Positions 18,321 to 25,830 of a DNA stretch of 64,000 bases are shown here, piece after piece. Within the stretch, counting starts at the first letter, position 1. Each line of letters opens with the position of its first letter. The notes beneath the pieces were generated by a model. That model ran no database searches, was not told the DNA's origin, and saw nothing but the letters and a program-made list of their open reading frames with translations. The translations under genes were made by a program, and so were the position numbers. Origin of the DNA: Luteimonas cucumeris (lineage in GTDB: Bacteria > Pseudomonadota > Gammaproteobacteria > Xanthomonadales > Xanthomonadaceae). The stretch covers positions 31,595 through 95,594 of the forward strand of contig NZ_VLKN01000008.1 in NCBI RefSeq assembly GCF_007830035.1. The letters are read 5' to 3'.

Positions 18321-18545
18321 AGCGGGCTTGCTCTGTTGCTCTTTGCTGAACACTGTAAGAGCTTCCGCCCGCTGCGCTGGCGGGTCACTTTCTCTTGAAG
18401 GGCCATTAGAGAAAGTAACCAAAGAGAAGGCCCTTCCCCGATCAGAGCTCACGTAGCGGCTTGTAGTCCTCAGGGATTTTCCGAGTCGGCATCCTGCCTC
18501 CATCGGAAAACGGCGGCCATCCATGGCCGCCGCCCTCCGGGTCTA
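18317..18545 (-). repeat. Dispersed multi-hairpin element, copy 2, with GTAG REP end
   Basis: Read on the minus strand it shows the CGGCGGCCAT/ATGGCCGCCG hairpin, the TTTTCCG/CGGAAAA stem with inner GGCA/TGCC, a hairpin with arms CTTTCTCT and AGAGAAAG, and a GC-rich hairpin near GCGGAAGCTC. Read on the plus strand, the left end is GTAGAGCGGGCTTGCTCTG, whose TAG serves as stop of the MMPL gene. It separates the exporter gene from the second dehydratase gene. Confidence 0.85.
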
Positions 18546-18664
18546 CCAACTTGCCCGGCACTTGCGATAGCGCGCCAAGGTCAAGAGCTAAAGCCTCCCT
18601 TACCTGCTTTGCGAGCCCGCTCGCGTTGCGTTGTAAGCGAAACTTGCTCAGCTTCTTTTGCCGG

Positions 18665-18693
18665 TTGACACTGCCGCACTCGAAACTTACGAA
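18665..18693 (+). promoter_or_regulatory. Predicted sigma-70 promoter for the second dehydratase gene
   Basis: A consensus -35 TTGACA (18665-18670), a 17-bp spacer and a -10-like TACGAA (18688-18693) lie 26 bp before ATG 18720. It suggests the second half of the rightward gene series has its own promoter after the repeat. The stretch 18546-18664 shows no gene. Confidence 0.5.
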
Positions 18694-18719
18694 AGTCCGC
18701 ATTGCAGGGCGGGGAACCG

Positions 18720-19157
18720 ATGATCGGACGCGATGAAATCCTGGCGTTGATCCCGCACCAGGGGGTGATGTGCCTGTGGGATGAAGTCGTCGAGTGGGAT
18801 GAATCCTGCATCCGGCTGCGCGCCCGCAACCATCGCGATCCGACGCATCCGCTGCGTTCCGGCGATCGCCTGCGGGCGGTGCACCTGTGCGAGTACGGTG
18901 CGCAGGCGATGGCGGTGCATGGCGGGCTGCGTGCGCGCCGGACGGACGCACGAGCCCGGCCGGGTGTGCTGGTGTCGTTGCGCGATGTGACGCTGCACGT
19001 GGCGCACATCGACGACCTGGCCGATGCGCTCGAATGCGATGCCGAAGTGCTGGTCGAGGCCGGACAGAGCCAGCAATACGGGTTCCGCATCCACCACGCC
19101 GGCAACCTGCTGGCCGAGGGCCGTGCCGCGGTGATGTTGCAGGACGCATACCCGTAG
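18720..19157 (+). CDS. ApeP-like 3-hydroxyacyl-ACP dehydratase
   Basis: This 145-residue hotdog-fold protein starts IGRDEILALIPHQGVMCLWD, the IPHxxxM-type segment of ApeP dehydratases. SLRDVTLHVAHIDDL and the end YGFRIHHAGNLLAEGRAAVM complete the pattern. It probably pairs with the ApeI-like protein encoded at 14009-14341 to form trans double bonds in the polyene. ATG 18720 has a GGGG 5 bp upstream, and a predicted promoter lies just before. The ketoreductase gene follows after 66 bp. Confidence 0.83.
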   Translation: MIGRDEILALIPHQGVMCLWDEVVEWDESCIRLRARNHRDPTHPLRSGDRLRAVHLCEYGAQAMAVHGGLRARRTDARARPGVLVSLRDVTLHVAHIDDLADALECDAEVLVEAGQSQQYGFRIHHAGNLLAEGRAAVMLQDAYP

Positions 19158-19223
19158 CAGCGTTCCAGACGGGACGGTCGTGACCCATCGCGCCGCCGTG
19201 CGTTCCTACGCATAATCGCCGGC

Positions 19224-19964
19224 ATGGACAGACACGATGCTTTCCGACGCCGTGCCCTCGTCACCGGCGGTAGTGGCGACCTCGGCGGCGCCATCTGTCG
19301 ACGGCTGGCGGCCGATGGCGTGCAGGTGATCGTGCACGCGAACGCGAATCGCGCGCGCGCCGAGGCCGTGGTCGCCGACATCGTTGGCCAGGGCGGCAAC
19401 GCGCAGGCGACCACCTTCGATGTCGCCGATGGCGATGCCGCACGCAGCGCCATGGAGGCACTGCTGGCGGACGGACCGATCCAGATCGTGATCAACAACG
19501 CCGGCATCCACGACGACGCACCCATGGCCGGCATGTCGCAGGCGCAGTGGAAGCGCGTGATCGACGTGTCGCTGCACGGTTTCTTCCACGTGACGCAGCC
19601 GCTGCTGCTGCCGATGGCGCGCACGCGCTGGGGGCGCATCGTCAGCGTATCGTCGGTGGCGGCGGTGCTCGGCAATCGCGGCCAGGTCAATTACGCCGCG
19701 GCCAAGTCGGCGCTGCACGGCGCGACGAAATCGCTGGCCCGCGAAATGGCCTCGCGCGGCATCACCGCAAATGTGGTGGCACCCGGCGTGATTGCCGGGC
19801 AGATGGCCGACGCAACATTCACCGCGGAACAGGTGAAGCAGCTCGTGCCGGCCGCCCGCGCCGGCACGCCACAGGAAGTGGCCGCGCTGGTCGGCTTCCT
19901 GTGCTCGGATGCGGCCGCCTACATCAATGGCCAGGTGATCGGTATCGATGGCGGGATGAGCTGA
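19224..19964 (+). CDS. 3-oxoacyl-ACP reductase (FabG/ApeQ-like)
   Basis: This 246-residue short-chain dehydrogenase has the NADPH loop TGGSGDLG (14-21), NNAG (91-94), and the catalytic Ser in SVSSVAA (about 143), Tyr157 and Lys161 (NYAAAK). The C-terminal INGQVIGIDGGMS is typical of FabG. It reduces the 3-oxo group after each extension cycle. Its place after the dehydratase, within the cluster, supports a pathway-specific reductase rather than the housekeeping FabG. Confidence 0.9.
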   Translation: MDRHDAFRRRALVTGGSGDLGGAICRRLAADGVQVIVHANANRARAEAVVADIVGQGGNAQATTFDVADGDAARSAMEALLADGPIQIVINNAGIHDDAPMAGMSQAQWKRVIDVSLHGFFHVTQPLLLPMARTRWGRIVSVSSVAAVLGNRGQVNYAAAKSALHGATKSLAREMASRGITANVVAPGVIAGQMADATFTAEQVKQLVPAARAGTPQEVAALVGFLCSDAAAYINGQVIGIDGGMS

Positions 19965-20141
19965 TCGACCGGCGTGGCCGCAGCTGCTTCTGCAGGTCAC
20001 CGGATGGCTTCCTGGATCACTGTCATGAACGGTTTAGAAAGGCATGCCGCAGCGCAAGCTGAATCCACGCGTCGGCATCACTCTGTCGAGCCGGCGATGG
20101 CGCTACGATCCGGCCATGGCAAACCTTGCAGGAGTTCCGTG

Positions 20142-20624
20142 ATGCGTCGCTTGCTCATGCTGTCCGTCTTCATGCTGACGCTCGCCGCCTGCGCCAGTTC
20201 GCACCTGCTGACCGGCCAGCCGCGCCCGCCGATCGATCCGTCGCAGGTGCGCATCTATTTCTCGGCGCCACCCGGCGGTTACGAGGAGATCGCCCGCCTG
20301 CAGACCGGCAGTGGTGCGTTCACCTATGGCGAACAGAACAAGATGGATTCGGTGATGGCCAAGCTGCGCGCGGAGGCGGCCAAGCTCGGCGCCAACGGCG
20401 TGTTGTTCACCGGGACCGATGACGGCTATGGCGGCAGCAGCGTCGGCGTCGGTGCCGGCGGCGGTCGTATCGGCGGCAGCAGTTTCAGCAGCGGCGGGAT
20501 CGGGGTGAGCATCAGCCCCAGCCAGAAGTACGCCTACGGCCTGGCCATCTATGTCGCCAATCCCCCGCCGCAGCAGCAGTCGGTACCGTTGCCGCCGCCG
20601 ATGCCGGCACCGCAGGTCGAATAG
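20142..20624 (+). CDS. Lipoprotein of the aryl polyene cluster
   Basis: This 160-residue lipoprotein has signal MRRLLMLSVFMLTLAACASS with lipobox LAAC (Cys 17). It is followed by an alpha-beta region (RIYFSAPPGGYEEIARLQ, LRAEAAKLGANGVLF), a Gly/Ser-rich stretch (about 95-130) and a Pro/Gln-rich tail. ATG 20142 has AGGAG 8 bp upstream. It may assist envelope localisation of the pigment but belongs to no family with a known activity. The 177 bp before it hold no recognisable gene. Confidence 0.75.
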   Translation: MRRLLMLSVFMLTLAACASSHLLTGQPRPPIDPSQVRIYFSAPPGGYEEIARLQTGSGAFTYGEQNKMDSVMAKLRAEAAKLGANGVLFTGTDDGYGGSSVGVGAGGGRIGGSSFSSGGIGVSISPSQKYAYGLAIYVANPPPQQQSVPLPPPMPAPQVE

Positions 20625-20654
20625 TCGCGGCGCGGAAAACGAAGTCGCAGCGGA

Positions 20655-21899
20655 TCAGGCCTGCGCGCGCAGAGGATCGACGACGCGGCCGGCGAACAGG
20701 ATCAACAGTGGCCCGGTCATCACCGTGGTCAGGATCGCCATCACCAGCAGCATGGTGAACAGTTCCGGGCCGATCAGTCCGGCATCCAGGCCGACCTTCA
20801 TCACGATCAGCTCCATCAGCCCGCGCGCGTTCATCAGCGAACCGGTCGCCAGGCTGTCGCGCCAGCCATAACCGGCCACGCGCGCGCCCAGCGCGCCGCC
20901 GGCGAGCTTGCCAAGCACGGCCGCGCCCAGGATCAACAGCAGCGCGCCCAGGCCTGCGCCGGCGAAGGCATCGGCAGTGGTGTTCAGGCCGGCCAGCGCG
21001 AAGAAGATCGGCATCAGCAGCACGATCGCCAGATATTCGACGCGTTCGGACAGGTAACGCAGCAGGCGGTCGTCGCGCGGCAGGCAGGCGCCGAACAGGA
21101 AGGCCCCGAACACCGCGTGCAGGCCCAGCCATTCGGTCAGCGCGGCGCAGGCGAGCGCGCCGACCAGCATTGCGGCGAGCAGCATCAGCGAAGGCCGGCC
21201 TTCCGGCGCGTGTCGGCGCAGCAGGTGCGCGTACAGCGGTTTCAGCGCGCCGAACACCAGCACGCACAGCACCAGCAGGCCCAGTGTGGTCATGGCGACG
21301 CCGGCGTAACCTTCGTCGGAACCGATCAGCGCGACCACGAACGCCAGCATGATCCAGGCGAACACGTCGGCGATCGCGGCCGAACTCAAGGCCAGCCGAC
21401 CCAGCCGCGTCTGCGTCATGCCGCGATCCTTGAGGATGCGCGCCATCACCGGGAAGGCGGTGATCGACATCGCCGTGGCCATGAACAGCGCGAACGGCCA
21501 GAAGCCGACACCGGCCGGCGCCAGCGTCGGATGCAGCCACGGCGAGATGCCGATGCCCAGCGCCATCGGCGCCAGCACGCCGAGCACGCCGACCGCGCCG
21601 GCGGCTTTCAACTGCGCACGCACGCCATCGGGCGCACGCAGTTCGGCGCCGACGATGAACATGAAAAGCACCAGCCCCAGCGTCGACAGCGACGACAATG
21701 CCGGCAGCGAGTCCTGCGCGAACAGCGCGGCGTGGAAGCCGGGAAACGCCGCTCCGAACACGATCGGCCCGAGCACGATGCCAGCGGCCATCTCGCCGAT
21801 CACCGCCGGCTGGCCGACGTGGCGCAGCAGCCAGCCGCAGGCGCGCGCGGTGGCGAGGATGACGACCAGTTGCAGCAACAACAACGGCGTGTGCGACAT
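20655..21899 (-). CDS. Kef/CPA2-type cation:proton antiporter
   Basis: This 414-residue membrane protein has about 12-13 transmembrane helices and conserved CPA2 features: GQPAVIGEMAAGIVLGP, MATAMSITAFPVMARIL with a Ser/Thr-rich discontinuous helix, and SAAIADVFAWI with the ion-binding Asp. GSLMNARGLMELIV is the C-terminal NARG motif. It lacks the cytoplasmic RCK/TrkA domain of KefB/C. It lies 39 bp after the flavin gene on the same strand. A role in pigment export or envelope pH is conjecture. Confidence 0.87.
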   Translation of the reverse strand: MSHTPLLLLQLVVILATARACGWLLRHVGQPAVIGEMAAGIVLGPIVFGAAFPGFHAALFAQDSLPALSSLSTLGLVLFMFIVGAELRAPDGVRAQLKAAGAVGVLGVLAPMALGIGISPWLHPTLAPAGVGFWPFALFMATAMSITAFPVMARILKDRGMTQTRLGRLALSSAAIADVFAWIMLAFVVALIGSDEGYAGVAMTTLGLLVLCVLVFGALKPLYAHLLRRHAPEGRPSLMLLAAMLVGALACAALTEWLGLHAVFGAFLFGACLPRDDRLLRYLSERVEYLAIVLLMPIFFALAGLNTTADAFAGAGLGALLLILGAAVLGKLAGGALGARVAGYGWRDSLATGSLMNARGLMELIVMKVGLDAGLIGPELFTMLLVMAILTTVMTGPLLILFAGRVVDPLRAQA

Positions 21900-21938
21900 G
21901 ACGGGGACCGGTAGGGCCGGCGATGGCGCCGGCGAGGC

Positions 21939-23585
21939 TCAGGCGGGAACGGCGGCTTCGATGGGCGTACCGGCAGCGACGTTGTACCAGTGCGCCGGCA
22001 ACACCGGTCCCGCATCGTCGCGTGCGGACAGCAGCATGTCGAGGCCGTGGTCGTCGATGTCCGCATGCACGGCGCGCGCGTGGGTCAGCAGGTCGCCGGC
22101 CAGTTGCGCCATCCACGCGACGTAGCGTTGCGTGCGCGCATGGAAGGCGTCGTCGTCGAGTTCGTCGGTCAACGCACGGTTCATCTCGCGGCACCAGTCG
22201 AGCTGGTGCTGGTCGAGGACGCGCAGGCTGCTTGCGACCGGCCCGGTATTGCGTGTGCCCCAGTCGCGCAGCAGCGCCTGCATCGCAAGATTGAGCTCGC
22301 GCCCGCGGGAGAACGCCGGCCTGAGGCGATTGAGCAGGCTCAGCTCGGTCTGCCGCCTGCCGAAGAACAGCGGCGCCAGCAGCGCCCAGTAATAGGCGTA
22401 GTCCCACAGTACCTTCAGTGGCATCACCTGCGGATCGCCGAATATCGGGTACTGATCCTGATACAGCGTCAGCGTGCTCTCGTAGAACGAGAAGTACAGC
22501 TGCTGGTAGATCTCCGCGTAGGGCGCGAACGGCACCCCGGCGCGATCCTTGGCGATCAGGTCGCAGACGTAGGTATTGCTGATCGCGATGAAGTCGCTGC
22601 CCGGCGAGTAGAACGGATCGAGGAACAAGCCGGCCTCTCCGGTCAGCGCCCAGCGGTCGCCGGAGAACACCTGCTTGCAGCCGTACGAGAAGTGGCGCAG
22701 GAACAGGAAGTCCTGCAGCGCATGTTCCGGTTTGTCGATCGATTCGAACACGCGCGGCTGGTGCCTGCACAGCCAGGCCATCGCCTTGTCATGCGTGTTC
22801 ATCGTGTCCAGCGGATGCATCTTCGCGTCGCAGACGATGCCCAGCGAATGCGCGCCGGAGGCCAAGGGAATCAGCCAGAACCAGTAGCCCGGTCCGCACA
22901 TATGGTTGGTCGAACGCCAGCGCTCGGCTGGCGCGAACGCCGCGTGCCAGGCCGGGTCGTCCGACCACGACGAGAAATCGACGATGCCGTCGACGCGCCA
23001 CCACACCGCATTGGCATCGTGTTCGTTGCCTTGCGCCAGGCCGAGCTTGCGCTTGACCAGTCCGGCGCGCCCGGACGCATCAACTACCCAGCGCGCGGTG
23101 ACCTCGTGCGCCAGGCCGCACTGCTCGAAGGCGACGCGGTGTTCGTCCTCGCCGTCGCCGAACTCGATGCCGCGTACCACCGCCTCGTCGTGGAACGACA
23201 CCCCGAGCGAGCGTGCCTGCTCGCCGAGGAAGTTCTCGAAGCGGCCGCGGTCGAGCTGCCACGATGGCGTCGGCAGCAGCTGGCTGACGCCCAGCTCGGT
23301 GCAGCGGTCGATGTCGTGCTGCCGGTCGGTGAAGAAGTAGCGCAGACCGTACTTGCGGATCTGCCGCGCTTCGAGGTGCTCGCGAAAGCCCAGCACGTTG
23401 GCGAAGTAATGCGCGCCAATTTCCACGGTCGATTCGCCAACCTTGAACGCGGCCTCGCGCACCGGATGGGCGCGGCGTTCGATCACGGTCACCGGCAGCG
23501 AGGCATCGCGCTGCCGCAGCTGGATCGCAAGACTGAGCCCGGCCAGGCCGCCACCGAGGATCACGACCCCGGTGGGGTGCTTCAT
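21939..23585 (-). CDS. Flavin-dependent halogenase-like oxidoreductase (aryl polyene cluster, 2)
   Basis: This 548-residue flavoprotein has FAD loop VVILGGGLAGLSLAIQLR at 7-24, FKVGESTVEIGAHYF at 47-61, and WFWLIP at 235-240, matching the WxWxIP halogenase signature. A later FAD motif is WALTGEAGLFLDPFYSPGSD. The C-terminal 150 residues are extra relative to the paralogue encoded at 11461-12852. Its ATG overlaps the glycosyltransferase stop (ATGA), so it is coupled to that gene. It probably modifies the polyene or its aryl head; halogenation is inferred from the motif. Confidence 0.82.
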   Translation of the reverse strand: MKHPTGVVILGGGLAGLSLAIQLRQRDASLPVTVIERRAHPVREAAFKVGESTVEIGAHYFANVLGFREHLEARQIRKYGLRYFFTDRQHDIDRCTELGVSQLLPTPSWQLDRGRFENFLGEQARSLGVSFHDEAVVRGIEFGDGEDEHRVAFEQCGLAHEVTARWVVDASGRAGLVKRKLGLAQGNEHDANAVWWRVDGIVDFSSWSDDPAWHAAFAPAERWRSTNHMCGPGYWFWLIPLASGAHSLGIVCDAKMHPLDTMNTHDKAMAWLCRHQPRVFESIDKPEHALQDFLFLRHFSYGCKQVFSGDRWALTGEAGLFLDPFYSPGSDFIAISNTYVCDLIAKDRAGVPFAPYAEIYQQLYFSFYESTLTLYQDQYPIFGDPQVMPLKVLWDYAYYWALLAPLFFGRRQTELSLLNRLRPAFSRGRELNLAMQALLRDWGTRNTGPVASSLRVLDQHQLDWCREMNRALTDELDDDAFHARTQRYVAWMAQLAGDLLTHARAVHADIDDHGLDMLLSARDDAGPVLPAHWYNVAAGTPIEAAVPA

Positions 23586-24400
23586 GCGCGGCGTGCCTGC
23601 TGCACCGGCAGCGGCGCGAAGACCGTGCCGAACTCGCCGCTGGGGTCGTCGATCACCGGCGGGTTGGCGCGGATGCGGCGATACATCGCCGGCAGGCCGC
23701 CGCGTTTCAGGCACTGCGCCACGATGTGCCAGGTGATGCGGGTGAAGTCGCGCACCGGACGGAAATGGCTGGCGCGGAACTGCTCGTGGCAATGCACGCT
23801 CTTGTAGCGCGACTCGATCGGCACCGACACGCAGCGCGTGCCGAGTCGTTGCGCCGCGGACATCAGGATCTGCGCCTCGAACACGAAGTCCTCGCCCGGC
23901 ACGTCGTGCAGTGCGGCGACCGCGGCCGGATAGAAGCGCTGGCCGCTCTGGCTGTCGGCGATCTGGTAGCCGGTGCCCCAGGCCACGCCCCAGTCGCCGA
24001 ATTCGTTGGCCAGGCGGCGGTACGTCGGCTGCTGCGAACGCTTGCGCAGGCGCGCGCCGATCACGATGCAACCGGGATGGCGATTGGCGGCATCGAGCAG
24101 GCGCGGCAGGTCCGCGGCCGCGTGCTGGCCGTCGCCGTCCATGGTCAATACGCCGGCATGGCCCTGGCGCAGCGCTTCGCGGAAGCCGTCGCGCAGCGAC
24201 GCGCCCTTGCCCATGCGTCGTGCATGGCGCAGCACGGTGATCGGCAGGTCGGCGACGCGCTCGACGGTGCCGTCCTCGGAACCGTCGTCGACCAGGATCA
24301 CGTGCGGGCACTGCGCCAGCGCGCCCTGCACCACCTCGCGGATCCGCAGCGCTTCGTTCAGCGCGGGGATCACCACGGCGATGTGCTCGCGATCAAGCAT
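23582..24400 (-). CDS. Family 2 glycosyltransferase
   Basis: This 272-residue GT-A enzyme starts IAVVIPALNEALRIREVV, has HVILVDDGSEDGT (nucleotide-sugar binding) and GVLTMDGDGQHAAADLP, where DGDGQH supplies the metal-binding Asp motif. GYQIADSQSGQRFYP and EDFVFEAQILMSA are dolichol-phosphate-sugar-synthase-like. Its start overlaps the chain-length-factor stop by 8 bp and its stop overlaps the next start, so three genes are tightly coupled. It probably adds a sugar to the lipid anchor of the pigment. Confidence 0.88.
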   Translation of the reverse strand: MLDREHIAVVIPALNEALRIREVVQGALAQCPHVILVDDGSEDGTVERVADLPITVLRHARRMGKGASLRDGFREALRQGHAGVLTMDGDGQHAAADLPRLLDAANRHPGCIVIGARLRKRSQQPTYRRLANEFGDWGVAWGTGYQIADSQSGQRFYPAAVAALHDVPGEDFVFEAQILMSAAQRLGTRCVSVPIESRYKSVHCHEQFRASHFRPVRDFTRITWHIVAQCLKRGGLPAMYRRIRANPPVIDDPSGEFGTVFAPLPVQQARRA

Positions 24401-25190
24401 CGATCAGCTCCACCCGCAACACGCGCCCGGGTCCGGCCTTGAGTATTACCGAATCGGCTGTCTGCGGGGCGTCGATGGCGAGCGCATCGAACAGCGACAG
24501 CATCGGCGCCATCGCATTGCCGCCGGCCAGACGCGCCAGTGGTCCTGAACCGGGAACCGCTTCGCCATCGGCCAGCGTCGCCTGCACGCGCAACGCGCCA
24601 GGAAACGATCTCCGCGACAGCACCAGTGCACCACCGAGCAGGCCGGTGCTGCGCCACATCGCGGCCAGTGGCCCCGAAGACGCGCTGTCGTAGCCGACCA
24701 GCAGCACCGCTTCGCTGCCGGCCGCGAGCTGGACCAGCGCCTCCAGCAGTCCCTGCGCGAAGCTGGCGTCGAGCGCCGAGATCGCGGTGGCCGGCGCGCG
24801 GCAACCGGCGCCGATCGTCCAGTAACCGGCGGCGGCGTTGTGCACGGAATTGTGGAAGCGGATCGGCGAGATCGCACGCGGATCATCGGCCAGCGTGGCG
24901 GCCATGTAATCGGTGATGCCCAGTTCGCCGTGGGTGGAGGCGAACACCGAAGGCAGCGCCTGCGGATCGCGATCCGCGTCCCGGCACGCGGCGAGCGCCA
25001 CTTCCAGCGCGACGGCCACGGTATCCGGTGCGCGGCGGCGTTCGTTGGGTGGCAGCAACTGCGGCGACGGACGCGCCGGCGCACCTTCGACCACGGTGCC
25101 GCCCCGCACGAAATCGCACGCGGCCTGCCACGACGGCAAGCCATTGCTCCAGAAGCCGATGCCTTCGATGGTGGCGGTGAGCATGGTCAT
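24393..25190 (-). CDS. Beta-ketoacyl synthase-like chain-length factor
   Basis: This 265-residue protein has a thiolase-like N-terminal half (SVFASTHGELGITDYMAATL, ISPIRFHNSVHNAAAGYW). The position of the active-site Cys reads TAISALDASF, with no Cys, and the His motifs are absent, so it is catalytically inactive. It matches the CLF that pairs with a ketosynthase in aryl polyene systems. The cognate ketosynthase is encoded at 25831-27039 but separated by about 640 bp of repeats, which is unusual for a KS-CLF pair. Confidence 0.85.
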   Translation of the reverse strand: MTMLTATIEGIGFWSNGLPSWQAACDFVRGGTVVEGAPARPSPQLLPPNERRRAPDTVAVALEVALAACRDADRDPQALPSVFASTHGELGITDYMAATLADDPRAISPIRFHNSVHNAAAGYWTIGAGCRAPATAISALDASFAQGLLEALVQLAAGSEAVLLVGYDSASSGPLAAMWRSTGLLGGALVLSRRSFPGALRVQATLADGEAVPGSGPLARLAGGNAMAPMLSLFDALAIDAPQTADSVILKAGPGRVLRVELIDA

Positions 25191-25244
25191 GCTTGCAGTT
25201 GTTGTTGCTTATGTTGTTGTTGCTTTTCTGCCACGCTGCTACCC

Positions 25245-25430
25245 AGATCCGAAGGGCGGCGGCCATGGATGGCCGCCGTTTTCCGATGGAGGCAGGATGC
25301 CGACACGGAAAATCGCGAGCCACTACCGCACTTGCCGGATTGATTTGTCGGGGAAGGGCCTTCTCTTTGGTTACTTTCTCTTGGTCCTTCAAGAGAAAGT
25401 GACCCGACTGCGACAGCAGGCGGAAACCCG
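25245..25430 (+). repeat. Dispersed multi-hairpin element, copy 3
   Basis: It contains the CGGCGGCCAT/ATGGCCGCCG hairpin, TTTTCCG/CGGAAAA with inner GGCA/TGCC (versus GCCAT/ATGGC in copy 1, a paired change), and the perfect ACTTTCTCTTG/CAAGAGAAAGT hairpin, ending GCGGAAAC. Together with copy 4 it forms an inverted pair inside the ketosynthase / chain-length-factor gap. Confidence 0.85.
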
Positions 25431-25580
25431 ACCTGAAAGGTCGGCAAATGCGTCGCAACTTTCAGGAGCGGGAGCAAAGTCGCTGGATCCCCGCCTCGTT
25501 CATCCTGAGCCTGTCGAAGGACGCGGGGATGACGGCTCAAGAGTCGAGGCAACGGAGCCTGTTCCGGTCTCTTTGCGATA
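25431..25580. other. Spacer between inverted repeat copies 3 and 4
   Basis: 150 bp with no ORF. It includes the imperfect inverted repeat formed by ATCCCCGCCTCGTTCATCC and GGACGCGGGGAT around CTGAGCCTGTCGAA, a common kind of extragenic palindrome. Confidence 0.5.
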
Positions 25581-25767
25581 AAAGCTTCCGCCCGCTGCGC
25601 GTGCGGGTCACTTTCTTTTGCTGACCCAAAAGAAAGTAACCAAAGAAAAGGGTCTTCCCCGATCAGAGCCAACGTTTCTGTTGGTAGTCCTCGTAGATTT
25701 TCCGACTCGCCATCCATGGCTCGGTCGGAAAACGGCGGCCATCCATGGCCGCCGCCCTTCGGGTCTG
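25581..25767 (-). repeat. Dispersed multi-hairpin element, copy 4
   Basis: Inverted relative to copy 3. Its third hairpin has arms ACTTTCTTTTG and CAAAAGAAAGT, so a C-to-T change in one arm is matched by G-to-A in the other. Its second hairpin has the GCCAT/ATGGC form. It lies just past the end of the ketosynthase gene and could attenuate leftward transcription toward the chain-length factor. Confidence 0.85.
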
Positions 25768-25830
25768 GGTGAGTTACACGCGACGTCTTTTGCCGTCCAA
25801 GATCAAATGCGAAAAGCGAAACGTTCGTCA

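Noticed and set aside
19224..19964. fabG as the housekeeping fatty-acid reductase
   Set aside because: The context is fully aryl polyene, with no fabD/acpP/fabF neighbours, so a pathway-specific role is preferred.
25431..25580. Possible CRISPR-like spacing of repeats
   Set aside because: The two repeats are inverted, long and not regularly spaced; no short direct-repeat array exists anywhere in the window.
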